64,000 nt of DNA from Caminicella sporogenes DSM 14501. Its GTDB lineage: Bacteria > Bacillota > Clostridia > Peptostreptococcales > Caminicellaceae. The stretch's first letter is position 1; each line of letters opens with the position of its first letter. Where the stretch lies: the NCBI RefSeq assembly GCF_900142285.1, contig NZ_FRAJ01000004.1:1-64000 (forward strand), given 5' to 3'. A program made the position numbers and the translations under genes. Positions 46,432-55,565 of this stretch are shown here, one piece after another. The notes beneath the pieces were generated by a model. It ran no database searches and was not told where the DNA came from. It saw nothing but the letters and a program-made list of their open reading frames with translations.

Positions 46432-46460
46432 CCTGCATCAGCACAAACACCTGATGCAGG
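46432..46460 (-). other. Hairpin between hrcA and grpE
   Basis: A perfect 10-bp stem CCTGCATCAG/CTGATGCAGG with a 9-base loop and no T-run. It may be a processing or stabilising structure that keeps grpE-dnaK mRNA longer than hrcA mRNA, as is known for the B. subtilis dnaK operon. Confidence 0.6.
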
Positions 46461-46461
46461 A

Positions 46462-47487
46462 TTAATAATTCTTATTTAATATATCAGTCAAAATTTTGGT
46501 AATATACTCCATAACAGGTATTATTCTAGCATAATTCATTCTAGTTGGACCTATAACTCCTATTTTCCCTATCACTTTTCCATTTAATTTATATGTTGCA
46601 GTTATTAAACTGCAATCTTTAATTTCTTCTAAATTATTTTCTCTTCCTATTTTGATAGTAATATCTTCTTCATAATTATCTTTCAAAGCCTCATATAATA
46701 AATCTTTCTTTTCAATAGTAGATATAAATTGCTTAGCTTTATTTATATCTGTATACTCCGGTAAATTAAATATATGAGCTAAACCATCTAAATATATCTC
46801 TCTATCGTCTATTTCTTTAAGCGTATTTTTCAGTGTCAATACCAAAGACTCTATAGTATTCCCGTATTCTACAATTTCATTTTTTAAATTTAAAATGACA
46901 TCATCACTTAATTCATCTATACTAAAACCTTTCAATTGATGCTGCAATAAATTGCTAATTCTGTCTAAAACATCTTGTGAAGCTTCTTTTATCCTCAACA
47001 GTACATTTTTAACTATACCAGTATTAGATACGAGTATTAATAACACTTTATCACTATCAACTTTAACTAACTTAATATTTTTTAGCTTACTCTTTCTAAA
47101 CTGCGGTGATAAACTCAAAGAAGTCAGATTAGTTATATGTGATAATACTTTTGATGCCTGTTGTACCAAATCTTCTATTTTATTTATTTCATCCAGTAAA
47201 AGCTGCTTTATAATCAATTTTTGTTTAGCAGCTAATTCATAATGTTTCATAAGCACATCAACATATAACCTATAACCTAAATCAGATGGTATTCTTCCAG
47301 CAGAAGTATGTGGTTGAACTAAATATCCTAGTTCTTCTAAATCTGACATTTCATTCCTTATAGTTGCCGAACTGATACCTAAATTATATTTCTTGGCAAT
47401 AGTCCTTGACCCAACCGGCTGAGCAGTAGTTATAAAATCATCTATTATAGCTTGTAAAATTTTAAGTTTTCTATCAACTAGAGTCAT
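46462..47487 (-). CDS. hrcA: Heat-inducible transcription repressor HrcA
   Basis: Repressor of class I heat-shock genes; it binds the CIRCE operator and needs GroEL for activity. The N-terminal winged HTH contains VDRKLKILQAIIDDFITTAQPVG and LGISSATIRNEMSDLEELGYL, followed by a GAF-like domain. I use the ATG at 47487 (342 aa, the normal length), behind GGAGAGTGG. A longer frame to 47574 would run through CIRCE and the promoter. It is the first gene of the operon. Confidence 0.96.
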   Translation of the reverse strand: MTLVDRKLKILQAIIDDFITTAQPVGSRTIAKKYNLGISSATIRNEMSDLEELGYLVQPHTSAGRIPSDLGYRLYVDVLMKHYELAAKQKLIIKQLLLDEINKIEDLVQQASKVLSHITNLTSLSLSPQFRKSKLKNIKLVKVDSDKVLLILVSNTGIVKNVLLRIKEASQDVLDRISNLLQHQLKGFSIDELSDDVILNLKNEIVEYGNTIESLVLTLKNTLKEIDDREIYLDGLAHIFNLPEYTDINKAKQFISTIEKKDLLYEALKDNYEEDITIKIGRENNLEEIKDCSLITATYKLNGKVIGKIGVIGPTRMNYARIIPVMEYITKILTDILNKNY

Positions 47488-47504
47488 ATTACCACTCTCC
47501 ATTG

Positions 47505-47531
47505 TTAGCACTCTCCGTTGATGAGTGCTAA
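47505..47531. promoter_or_regulatory. CIRCE operator
   Basis: Perfect CIRCE inverted repeat TTAGCACTC, 9 bp, GAGTGCTAA. The HrcA binding site lies between the promoter and hrcA, so the operon represses itself. Confidence 0.98.
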
Positions 47532-47545
47532 ACTTTTCTGTTTTT

Positions 47546-47574
47546 AAATTAACACTTAATTTTAATTTTGTCAA
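47546..47574 (-). promoter_or_regulatory. Sigma-A promoter of the hrcA operon
   Basis: TTGACA (47569-47574) and TAATTT (47546-47551) on the minus strand with exactly 17 bp between. CIRCE begins about 15 bp downstream, overlapping the likely transcript start. Confidence 0.85.
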
Positions 47575-47661
47575 TATATTTTTTTTATTTTCTTTAATTT
47601 AATTCATTATAAAATTAAATTTATCATAGTTTAAAATACATATATCTAACTTGAAATATTT

Positions 47662-47703
47662 AAAAAGGCTGTGCACTAAATAATTAGTGCATAGCCTTTT
47701 TAA
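47662..47703 (-). terminator. Intrinsic terminator of the PTS operon
   Basis: A long stem AAAAAGGCTGTGCACTAA/TTAGTGCATAGCCTTTTT that overlaps the last codons of the MupG-like gene and ends T-rich on the minus strand. It insulates hrcA from the sugar operon. Confidence 0.85.
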
Positions 47704-48775
47704 ACTTAAACTTTTGCCATGGTTTAATATAATCAATCAAAAACAATTCTTCATCTACAATCTTCCCAACAACATTTGTCTTTCCGCTATTCTCCATATC
47801 CTTTAATGCAATTTGAAGCTCTCCAGCATATCTATCATAAAGAGAACTTTCGATTAAAATATCACCTCTTTTTATAGGTTTTGGATTAAACAATTCAAAT
47901 TTGTGCCCTTTATATTTTATTCTACTTTGTGTAGAGCGTATCATATACTCAGAAACATCTCCTCTATTAAAGTGTAATTCTTCCAAAACAATTTTCTTTT
48001 CTAATTCTGGAACGTTATCATTAAACTCGACTGTTAGTTCAAGTATATTTCTATCCAAATTACCAAGAATTTTTAATTCTTCTTCTGATGCAAAACAATT
48101 GGCTATTATGACATCATCTATTAAATCTGTATTGAATAAATCTTTCGCCTGAACTTCAATAGGTTTATTTCTATGTTCTTCAAGAGTACATAATCCTTCA
48201 TTCACATGCCACGGTCCAAATGTTGCATTACTTGAAGAAATAAATGCAGCAGTTCTTATGCCATATTCTTTAAACTGTTTAGAACATTTTATAAAATGCT
48301 CTCTCGAAAGCCCTGTATATCTGTGGGGATAAAAATTATGGCATCCAATTAAATTTTCTTTATTTGGAAGATAAGTGAGAATATTATCAAGATATTTAGT
48401 TCCATTACTTATATTAATTTCGATTTTTAGTTTATGTTCATTAAAAGTCATCAAACTCTCTTCAATTCCTGAAAAACCAATATCTAATCTTATTCCTGCC
48501 AAATTCAATTCATAAAAAAATTTTAAGTTTTTGAAGCTAATATTAAATCGTTTAAATACCTCTGGACTTACATCAGCTATAACCTCCATACCTAAACTCT
48601 TTGCATAAGTAACAACTTCTTTAAAATCTCTAATAATCTTATCTATATCCCCTTTAGCTGATATAAGGCATGTAAAAACTCTTGTAAATCCGTATTTTGC
48701 TGCCAAATACAAATATGATTTGTTTTGTTCTACACTTGCATTCTCTGGATATATAGAAACACCTAATCTTCTCAT
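47684..48775 (-). CDS. MupG/DUF871-family TIM-barrel phospho-glycosidase
   Basis: Protein of 363 aa with the DUF871 plan: a TIM-barrel N-terminal part starting LGVSIYPENASVEQNKSY, including GIRLDIGFSG and CHNFYPHRYTGLS, then a small cyclophilin-like C-terminal domain from about residue 250. In S. aureus, MupG hydrolyses MurNAc-6-phosphate-GlcNAc. The family is broader, so the substrate here is only suggested. It is last in a PTS operon, 33 bp after the IIA gene. ATG start behind AGGAGG. Confidence 0.82.
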   Translation of the reverse strand: MRRLGVSIYPENASVEQNKSYLYLAAKYGFTRVFTCLISAKGDIDKIIRDFKEVVTYAKSLGMEVIADVSPEVFKRFNISFKNLKFFYELNLAGIRLDIGFSGIEESLMTFNEHKLKIEINISNGTKYLDNILTYLPNKENLIGCHNFYPHRYTGLSREHFIKCSKQFKEYGIRTAAFISSSNATFGPWHVNEGLCTLEEHRNKPIEVQAKDLFNTDLIDDVIIANCFASEEELKILGNLDRNILELTVEFNDNVPELEKKIVLEELHFNRGDVSEYMIRSTQSRIKYKGHKFELFNPKPIKRGDILIESSLYDRYAGELQIALKDMENSGKTNVVGKIVDEELFLIDYIKPWQKFKFKKAMH

Positions 48776-48808
48776 TTTTTCCTCCTAAATTATATTTTGA
48801 TAATAAAA

Positions 48809-49120
48809 TTATTTGTTACTCATTTTCATATACATATCTATAAACTCATTTGCAAGATCTTTAACAACCATTGCATTCATCAAATGATCTTGAGCATGAA
48901 TAAGTAATAGTGATATATCATGTTTTTGACCTTGTGCTTCAGCATGTATTAGATTTGTTTGCTCCCTATGTGCTAATTTAAGCTTTTTCGATGCTTCTTC
49001 AATACAACTTTTTGCTTTATCAAAATCTCCATTTTTAGCATAGACAATTGCCTCCATACTTGAACTTCTAGCATCTCCACTATAAGTTATTATTGAAAGT
49101 ATTGTCATCTCAGAAACCAT
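48809..49120 (-). CDS. PTS lactose/cellobiose-family IIA component
   Basis: Cytosolic phosphocarrier of 103 aa, a three-helix-bundle IIA of the Lac family. It takes phosphate from HPr and passes it to IIB. The conserved active-site region HREQTNLIHAEAQGQKHDIS and IHAQDHLMNAM is present, with the phosphorylated His in the latter. It belongs with the IIB and IIC genes upstream, split by the GH4 gene. Confidence 0.92.
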   Translation of the reverse strand: MVSEMTILSIITYSGDARSSSMEAIVYAKNGDFDKAKSCIEEASKKLKLAHREQTNLIHAEAQGQKHDISLLLIHAQDHLMNAMVVKDLANEFIDMYMKMSNK

Positions 49121-49140
49121 AATTTATCGCTCCTCATCTT

Positions 49141-50454
49141 TTATTTGAACTGTGGTAAATAATCTTTGTTTTGAACAAGTATATCATTCAATATTTTTTT
49201 TGCAATTTTAACTGAAGGAATTAGAGGATTTGCTGTTAATGCCATCAAAGCAGTATAATAATCTCCTGTTACACCAGCTTCTACTGTTAAAAGCTCATAT
49301 GTTTTAACTTGTTGAATTAATCCATTTATTTTTATAGGTAGTTTTCCAAAAACAATTGGTTTAGCTCCTGCTTTGCTAATCACCGAATTAATCTCTACTA
49401 CTACATCATTAGGTAAATTTGAAATAGCTCCATTATTTCGAACGTTAACTGTATGAATTTCTTCTTTATCATTATATATTGCATTTATCAAAGAAACTGC
49501 TGCATCAGAATAATATGCTCCTCCTCTTTTTTCAAGTTCTTTTGGCTTTTCATCAAGACTTGGATTTTTATACTTTTCAAACAGGTCTTTTTCAATTTTC
49601 ATTACTTGCTGTGCTCTAGTACCTTTACCACTCTTTAAATCTTCAATCTCTTGTTCTAAAATCTCTTCTGTCATATAAAAATATCTATGATAAGGACATG
49701 GAAGCATTCCTAATGCATATATAAAATCCTTATCCCAGTTAAGATCAGGAATGTTATTCATATTTATAGATGCAGTATCACTTAATTTTTCTAAAACGGT
49801 AGAAGTTATATTTTGCCCATCTAAATATATTTCTTTACCATAAACCATATGGTTAAGACCAACAAATTCTATTCTTACACGCTTACTGTTAACATTAAGT
49901 ATCTTTGCAACATTATTTACTATTCCAATAGGTACATTACACAAACCTATAGCTTTTACTTTTGTATATTTCAAAACTGCTTCAGTAATAATTCCAGCTG
50001 GATTTGTAAAATTTATCAACCATGCATTTGGAGATAATTCCTCAATATCTCTGCATATATCTAAAATAACTGGTATTGTACGAATTGCCTTAGCAAAACC
50101 TCCTGCTCCTGTTGTTTCTTGTCCAATAACATTATATCTTAAAGGAATTATTTCATCACTTGCTCTTGCATTTAGTCCACCTACTCTTATCTGTGTTATT
50201 ACAAAGTCAGCATCTTTAATTGCTTCTCTACGATCCAAAGTTATATGCACTCTAGTTTTTAGTCCTGCTTTTAAAAACATTCGTCTTGCTAATTCTCCAA
50301 CTATACTAAGTTTCTCTTTGCCTTCTTCTATATCAACTAAATATATATCATCTACTGGAAGTTCCTTAGCTCTAATAATAAATCCTTCTATTAATTCTGG
50401 GGTATAACTACTTCCTCCACCTATTACTGCAACTTTTAAGCCTTCATTCATCAT
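49141..50454 (-). CDS. Glycoside hydrolase family 4, 6-phospho-beta-glucosidase type
   Basis: NAD+- and Mn2+-dependent GH4 enzyme of the LicH/CelF/ChbF type, which opens phosphorylated disaccharides brought in by the PTS. The N-terminal Rossmann fold reads VAVIGGGSSYTPELIEG. Metal-site residues are visible: Cys in GLCNVPIG and His in GLNHMVYGKE, with NFTNPAGIITEAV between. About 437 aa. Several ATGs in a row (50451, 50454, 50457) follow GAGGTG; 50454 has the best spacing. It lies 117 bp after IIC, behind a hairpin. Confidence 0.9.
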   Translation of the reverse strand: MMNEGLKVAVIGGGSSYTPELIEGFIIRAKELPVDDIYLVDIEEGKEKLSIVGELARRMFLKAGLKTRVHITLDRREAIKDADFVITQIRVGGLNARASDEIIPLRYNVIGQETTGAGGFAKAIRTIPVILDICRDIEELSPNAWLINFTNPAGIITEAVLKYTKVKAIGLCNVPIGIVNNVAKILNVNSKRVRIEFVGLNHMVYGKEIYLDGQNITSTVLEKLSDTASINMNNIPDLNWDKDFIYALGMLPCPYHRYFYMTEEILEQEIEDLKSGKGTRAQQVMKIEKDLFEKYKNPSLDEKPKELEKRGGAYYSDAAVSLINAIYNDKEEIHTVNVRNNGAISNLPNDVVVEINSVISKAGAKPIVFGKLPIKINGLIQQVKTYELLTVEAGVTGDYYTALMALTANPLIPSVKIAKKILNDILVQNKDYLPQFK

Positions 50455-50529
50455 CATCACACCTCACAAAACAAATTTCATAAGTAAATACTTTACATGA
50501 TATTTTTAATACTTTATTATCCTTCTTTT

Positions 50530-50573
50530 TTTGAAAAATCCAAACCGAAAAGACATAAAATCTTCTCGGTTTT
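50530..50573 (-). terminator. Hairpin between PTS IIC and the GH4 gene
   Basis: An 11-bp stem (AACCGAAAAGA 543-553 with TCTTCTCGGTT 561-571), followed on the minus strand by GGATTTTTC. Probably a partial terminator that makes the transporter more abundant than the downstream enzymes. Confidence 0.5.
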
Positions 50574-51858
50574 ATTTAGCAGTACTCTCCTCTTTTTTAA
50601 TATTAGTTTCTCCTCTTGCCATTTTATCTGCTAAGATTACAAACGGTAAATATATCATTACAGCTACTGCAAAGTTCACTAATGCTAATAATCCTCCAGC
50701 TATACTTCCCCCTGTCGCTAAAAAACCACCAATACCAACAGGAGTTGTCCATGGCATTACAACATATGTTGGAGGTACCAGTCCACTAGCAGTCGCAATA
50801 TAAGCGATAAGTGTTAAAACTCCTGGAACGATAATAAAAGGAATAAATAAAATCGGATTAAGAACTATAGGTAATCCAAATATTATAGGCTCGTTAATTT
50901 GAAAAATTCCTGCTGGAGCAGCTAATTTTGCAACTGTTTTATAATCTTTTCTCCTTTTAGAAGCAATGAATATTGCTAAAATAAGTGCTAATGTAGCACC
51001 AGAACCACCTAAATGTATATAAGCATCGAAAAAAACTCTTGTAACTATATTAGGTGCTTGTAATCCCTGCTGTATAGCACTTGCATTTGCTTCTAAAGCA
51101 GGTAAATACAATGCATTCATTATTGGATCCATTATATTGGCTCCATGTAACCCAAAGAACCAGAAAAGATTTATAAGCATAGCAAAAAACATAACAGAAA
51201 ATATACCTTGGCTAAATCCTTGTAAAGGCTTTTGAATTAAATTTAAAACTAAATCATATAAACTATTCCCACCTAACTTATCTATTAAAAATGCTAAAAT
51301 CCCAAGCGCATATACAGCAATCAAACCTGGAATTATTGCTGCAAATGCTCTTCCAACTGCTGGTGGAACATTATCAGGCATTTTTATAACGATATTCTTT
51401 TTCATAAGCCTAACAAATATTTCTGTAGTTATAATAGCTACTATTATAGCAGTAAATAAACCTGTAGCATTCAAATATTCCCAATAAATATAACCCCAAC
51501 CAGCATCTCCATGAACTTGTGGAGTTACAGCTAAAAAAGCTCCTGCAGAAATTAATCCTGCTGCAAGTGCATCAGAACCATAACTTTTAGCTAAATTATA
51601 TCCAACTGAAAAAGCTATTAATAAACTCATTACTGCAAATGTTCCCCACCAAACATTTCCATTAATCGCAGAAAGTATGTCAAGTACAGGTATCCATTTG
51701 AAAACAGTTTGATTTAATAATACTGCAAAAGAACCTGCTAGAATTAAAGGCATAATACCAACAAAACCATCACGAATAGCTACTAGATGTCTTTGAGACC
51801 CTATCCTAGCAGCTACTGGCACAAAATGTTTTTCCATAAAATCAAAAAACCTTTTCAT
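50572..51858 (-). CDS. PTS lactose/cellobiose-family IIC permease
   Basis: Membrane permease of 428 aa, EIIC of the Lac (cellobiose/chitobiose) family. It has about ten hydrophobic segments, an N-terminal amphipathic start (MKRFFDFMEKHFVPVAARIG), the conserved NEPIIFGLPIVLNP loop involved in sugar binding, and GLHGANIMDPIMNALYLP. It forms a transporter with the IIB (upstream) and IIA (downstream) in the same operon. The sugar is unknown; cellobiose, chitobiose and a cell-wall disaccharide are possible. Confidence 0.93.
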   Translation of the reverse strand: MKRFFDFMEKHFVPVAARIGSQRHLVAIRDGFVGIMPLILAGSFAVLLNQTVFKWIPVLDILSAINGNVWWGTFAVMSLLIAFSVGYNLAKSYGSDALAAGLISAGAFLAVTPQVHGDAGWGYIYWEYLNATGLFTAIIVAIITTEIFVRLMKKNIVIKMPDNVPPAVGRAFAAIIPGLIAVYALGILAFLIDKLGGNSLYDLVLNLIQKPLQGFSQGIFSVMFFAMLINLFWFFGLHGANIMDPIMNALYLPALEANASAIQQGLQAPNIVTRVFFDAYIHLGGSGATLALILAIFIASKRRKDYKTVAKLAAPAGIFQINEPIIFGLPIVLNPILFIPFIIVPGVLTLIAYIATASGLVPPTYVVMPWTTPVGIGGFLATGGSIAGGLLALVNFAVAVMIYLPFVILADKMARGETNIKKEESTAK

Positions 51859-51928
51859 ATGAATCTCCCTTCTTATATTTTTATAACTTTATTTAATAAG
51901 TTATAAACATACTAGATCAACTGCTCAA

Positions 51929-52231
51929 TTAATTTATTAATCTTAATGCATCTTCAAGAACTGCCTCACCATTCATTGTTCCATATTTAACACTATCAAT
52001 AACAGCAACTGGAATGCCTTTTGGTTCCATCATCGTTTTCAACTTATTTAATAAAAATCTAACCTGCGGTCCTAAAAGAATAACATCTACATCACTATGA
52101 TTTTTTATTTCAGCCTCAGGTATTGCAAAAATTTCAACTTCAATATTTCTATTTTGTGCCGCTTCCTTCATTTTTGTAACCATTAGGCTAGTTGACATAC
52201 CTGCAGAACAGACAAGCATAATTTTTTTCAT
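51929..52231 (-). CDS. PTS lactose/cellobiose-family IIB component
   Basis: Cytosolic phosphocarrier of 100 aa, IIB of the Lac family. The phosphorylated Cys8 lies in MLVCSAGMSTSLMVTKM, the family signature. It passes phosphate to the sugar during uptake by IIC. First gene of the operon, behind AGGAGG and a long leader with a sigma-54-type promoter. Confidence 0.94.
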   Translation of the reverse strand: MKKIMLVCSAGMSTSLMVTKMKEAAQNRNIEVEIFAIPEAEIKNHSDVDVILLGPQVRFLLNKLKTMMEPKGIPVAVIDSVKYGTMNGEAVLEDALRLIN

Positions 52232-52323
52232 AAATAAACCTCCTCACAATTATTGTTTTTATTTCTATTATCGAAATAAATACTCTCATAGTAGCATTTT
52301 CCCTAAGTAAACAAATATAAAAT

Positions 52324-52340
52324 GTTGAATACGTTTTCTT
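52324..52340. promoter_or_regulatory. Candidate cre (CcpA) site in the PTS leader
   Basis: TTGAATACGTTTTCTT-like sequence around a central CG, matching the catabolite-responsive element with about two mismatches. It lies about 150 bp downstream of the presumed start, where CcpA could act as a roadblock. The match is modest. Confidence 0.3.
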
Positions 52341-52493
52341 TATCCGCTTAATAAAACTTCATCACATCCTTTCTTAATAATTTCTAATTTATATCCTTTG
52401 GTCTTACATGTAATCTATATTTTTATTTAAAACTATAACTAACTGATTTTAAAACTGTTTCCCTCCTTTCATTTTTCATACACTCTTTATATA

Positions 52494-52509
52494 AGCATAA
52501 ATAATGCCA
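52494..52509 (-). promoter_or_regulatory. Sigma-54 (-24/-12) promoter of the PTS operon
   Basis: On the minus strand TGGCATTATTTATGC keeps the invariant GG and GC with the right spacing and resembles TGGCACG-N4-TTGC. The predicted start lies near 52484, giving a leader of about 250 bases with only tiny open frames. Further upstream (52573-52583) AGCCGGTTTCC is the only GC-rich spot and could be the activator site. The 52510-52645 interval holds no gene. Confidence 0.7.
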
Positions 52510-52643
52510 AAGTAATTATTTTTTTAATTTCTCTTTCAATTAATTTTAAATTTTATAAAAAATTAGATTTTAAGCCGGTTTCCAAAACAAAATATTTTTT
52601 GAAATTTTTTTGAAAAATTTTTGTATTTATTTTTATAAATAAA

Positions 52644-52672
52644 AATAGTGTGTAATAAACCTACACACTATT
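52644..52672 (-). terminator. Terminator of the LevR-type regulator gene
   Basis: An 11-bp perfect stem AATAGTGTGTA/TACACACTATT with a 7-base loop, T-rich on the minus strand after it. It separates the regulator from the PTS promoter. Confidence 0.75.
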
Positions 52673-52697
52673 TGCACACTTTACACAATATCTTATT

Positions 52698-55409
52698 TTA
52701 TATATCCTCTCTATTTAATAGAAACATTTTACAAATATACGCTAATTCATTTTCATCAATTTCAATATTATAGTTTTTCTCTAATGGTTTTAAACAATCT
52801 TTTATAAGAATAAGTTCCCTGCTATACTGATTTTTATATTCCTCTAAATTATAAAACTTTACCTCTTTTCCACCACCACACAATTTATCAATTAAAAAGC
52901 TTAAATGTAATATAATTCCTATTTTTACTTCGTCTACTACTTGTACATTTAATTTTCTCTGAATATCATCTATAACATATCTTAAATGATCTATAATTTT
53001 TCTACCGTCAATATATATCATATGTTCTTTTAATGATTTACCAATATTTAAATACATTTCCTCTTCCTTTACTATATCCACAATTTTCTTTATTCCTTCT
53101 CCATTTAACACTTCAGCTGCTGATATAAATTGTATTCCATCTAAATGAATATCTATAGTACTTATAATAGCTAATATCTTATGTTTTTCTTTATATTGTT
53201 TAATTTTGCACAAAAACTCTTTTCTATCCAAAATATTCAGTGGAATAATTTCTATACTATCCTTTTTATATAATTTTTCCTGTATAATTCTCTTTAATCT
53301 TTCAGAAGCACCTTCTCCCGTAAAACATGCAGTGATTATTATATTTTTTCTATTTATATCATTTGTTATATCATTTGTTCTTTCAATAGATTTATTATAA
53401 AAATTCATTTCTCTACAACTTGTATATATTTCATCAATCTCACGACCCAAAACTGCTTTCCTACATGCATCTATAACCATAGGTGTGCTGACCATATCTA
53501 CAGTTTTTACAATTATACCTGTTTCTTCGTAAATCATATCTCCAAAGTTAGTAAGAGAACCCATATCAACCATTAATATTATACCTTTTCCTTTATGCAT
53601 TTCTTTTACATGCTGTTTTACAATTTCATACATATCTTGAGGTTTCATACTAAGAGGCATATCCAAAGCTTTTGCATGCTGTATCCCCACCAATGTATTA
53701 GCTACCTCAACCATACTACTTGCAGTAGATTTTCCATGCATAATTACTAAAATTCCTACTTTATCTTCTTCTTCATCTTCACTGTCCAGAGTATTAGATG
53801 CTAAAAACATAGCTAAATAACCTATTTCATCAAGAGGTGTTTCAATATTAAACTTATCATCGATAATTTTAGCTATTTCCATTGCAACTAAAAATTCATC
53901 AGGATAATCAACTCTAATCATATTTAATTTAGGATGATAAATTTCATTACCATTTTTAAGTCTTTCTATACATCCATGAAGATGGAGAGCTAATCCAAAA
54001 TATATTTTTTCATCATATTCTTTTTCAAGCCTTTTACTAGCAAAACTTAATATTTCTTCAACTACTTCCAAAATCTCTATGTTAACTATTTCTAGTATTT
54101 CTTTCTTTTTTATATTCAATGAAAAATTTTTAATGTATTTTTGAAAATGACTTTCAATAGCTAAGTTAATAATATTGCTTACCTCTTCATCTTTTACTCC
54201 TGTATTTTTCAAATCTTCAAGTTTTTTTTCGATTATATCATAGAAACCTTCATTATCATTATATTGATAATTTATTTCATATTCTTTATCATCCTTATAA
54301 TAGAATCTTAAAATATCCCCTTTTCCTTTAAAAATACAGTCAATATCTTCTCTGTTTTGTTTAATCTTCAATAGACCTCTTTTCACATGTTGAGGAAGAT
54401 CTGATTGAGTTATTAGTATGTATTCTTCTTGCCTTGATTTATAATTTACAAATGCTTTAGCACATGCCAATTGTATATCACTCTTAAGTTGACCAATATT
54501 ATTAGGACAATCATATAAAAGCAATGAAATTAAAGAATTTTTATTAATATAAATACTCTTCCCTATTCGTTTTGATTCCTCTTTAATAAAACTTTCAATT
54601 AAATTATATCTCTCCATTATTCCCTTATCCTTTAGTGAAGGAAGAACAATAGTCATAGGTATTCTTCTTGTAAATGTCTTAAGTAAATATGATTGGGGGT
54701 CTTCAGTTGTAGCAGCAATAATACGTACATTTACATAAATAACTTTTTCCGTTTCTCCTAATGGTCTAAAAAAACCTTTGTCAATATATGTAAATAACAT
54801 TTCTTGTCCCTGAGGCGATAAACGATGTACCTCGTCAAGAAATAATATTCCAGAATCAGCCTTTTTAAGTAAACCTTCTTTATCTTTGTCAGCTCCAGTA
54901 TATGCTCCCTTTTTCACTCCGAAAATTTGAGCCATAATTAATTGAGGGTTTTCAGCATAATCTGCACAATTAAAACGAATAAAAGGAGCATCTTCTGGAA
55001 TTACTTTCGCTTCTTTTGCAAATTGATACATTAATTCTGCAAACATAGACTTACCTACTCCTGTTTCTCCTAAAATCAATGTATGAAGTCCATTTGGAGG
55101 ATATAAAATTGCTGCCTTAGCCTGCTGAATAGGAGTTCGAAGACTTTGCTGAGCTCCAATAATTTTATCTAGACTATTTTTGCTTTCAACAGTTCTTTTA
55201 TAGATTGATTCTGACTTTATAGCTCTATAAAGCACAGGTCTTCCATTAATTTTCTCTACTCTATGCTTTTTATATAACTTATTTAAATATCTACTAATGT
55301 TAGCTCTATCGGCACCTAAAACTTTACTTATTTCGCTTGCAGAAATTCCTCTTCTTTTTTTTTCTTCTAGTTCAACCAAAATCTCATAAACCTGATCTAT
55401 CTTATTCAT
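52698..55409 (-). CDS. LevR-type sigma-54 activator with PTS regulation domains
   Basis: Transcription activator of 903 aa. An N-terminal winged HTH (about 1-65) is followed by an AAA+ sigma-54 activator domain with Walker A GETGVGKS (114-121), the sigma-54 contact loop GAYTGA (168-173) and Walker B ILFLDE (about 187-192). The C-terminal half holds PTS domains: a first PRD (around LHLHGCIERL), an EIIA-Man-like domain with the phospho-His in GILVIMHGKSTASS, a IIB-like part, and a second PRD near the end. Phosphorylation by the PTS should tune it to sugar supply. It most likely drives the sigma-54 promoter of the operon next to it. Confidence 0.93.
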   Translation of the reverse strand: MNKIDQVYEILVELEEKKRRGISASEISKVLGADRANISRYLNKLYKKHRVEKINGRPVLYRAIKSESIYKRTVESKNSLDKIIGAQQSLRTPIQQAKAAILYPPNGLHTLILGETGVGKSMFAELMYQFAKEAKVIPEDAPFIRFNCADYAENPQLIMAQIFGVKKGAYTGADKDKEGLLKKADSGILFLDEVHRLSPQGQEMLFTYIDKGFFRPLGETEKVIYVNVRIIAATTEDPQSYLLKTFTRRIPMTIVLPSLKDKGIMERYNLIESFIKEESKRIGKSIYINKNSLISLLLYDCPNNIGQLKSDIQLACAKAFVNYKSRQEEYILITQSDLPQHVKRGLLKIKQNREDIDCIFKGKGDILRFYYKDDKEYEINYQYNDNEGFYDIIEKKLEDLKNTGVKDEEVSNIINLAIESHFQKYIKNFSLNIKKKEILEIVNIEILEVVEEILSFASKRLEKEYDEKIYFGLALHLHGCIERLKNGNEIYHPKLNMIRVDYPDEFLVAMEIAKIIDDKFNIETPLDEIGYLAMFLASNTLDSEDEEEDKVGILVIMHGKSTASSMVEVANTLVGIQHAKALDMPLSMKPQDMYEIVKQHVKEMHKGKGIILMVDMGSLTNFGDMIYEETGIIVKTVDMVSTPMVIDACRKAVLGREIDEIYTSCREMNFYNKSIERTNDITNDINRKNIIITACFTGEGASERLKRIIQEKLYKKDSIEIIPLNILDRKEFLCKIKQYKEKHKILAIISTIDIHLDGIQFISAAEVLNGEGIKKIVDIVKEEEMYLNIGKSLKEHMIYIDGRKIIDHLRYVIDDIQRKLNVQVVDEVKIGIILHLSFLIDKLCGGGKEVKFYNLEEYKNQYSRELILIKDCLKPLEKNYNIEIDENELAYICKMFLLNREDI

Positions 55410-55565
55410 AACAATCCCTCCGGATTAACTCTCTTATTGAGTTAATTACCATTTACAGCTTAGCTTAATACAATTTACTACTGTATAACTACATTTCCAT
55501 CTTCTTGTCGCTAATTTTCAAGTATTGCTGCAAATACCTTTCCTACTGTTAACCTAAAACTATAT

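Noticed and set aside
47487-47574. Longer N-terminus for HrcA
   Set aside because: The extra codons run through the CIRCE operator and the promoter; family members start at the MTLVDRKLK position.
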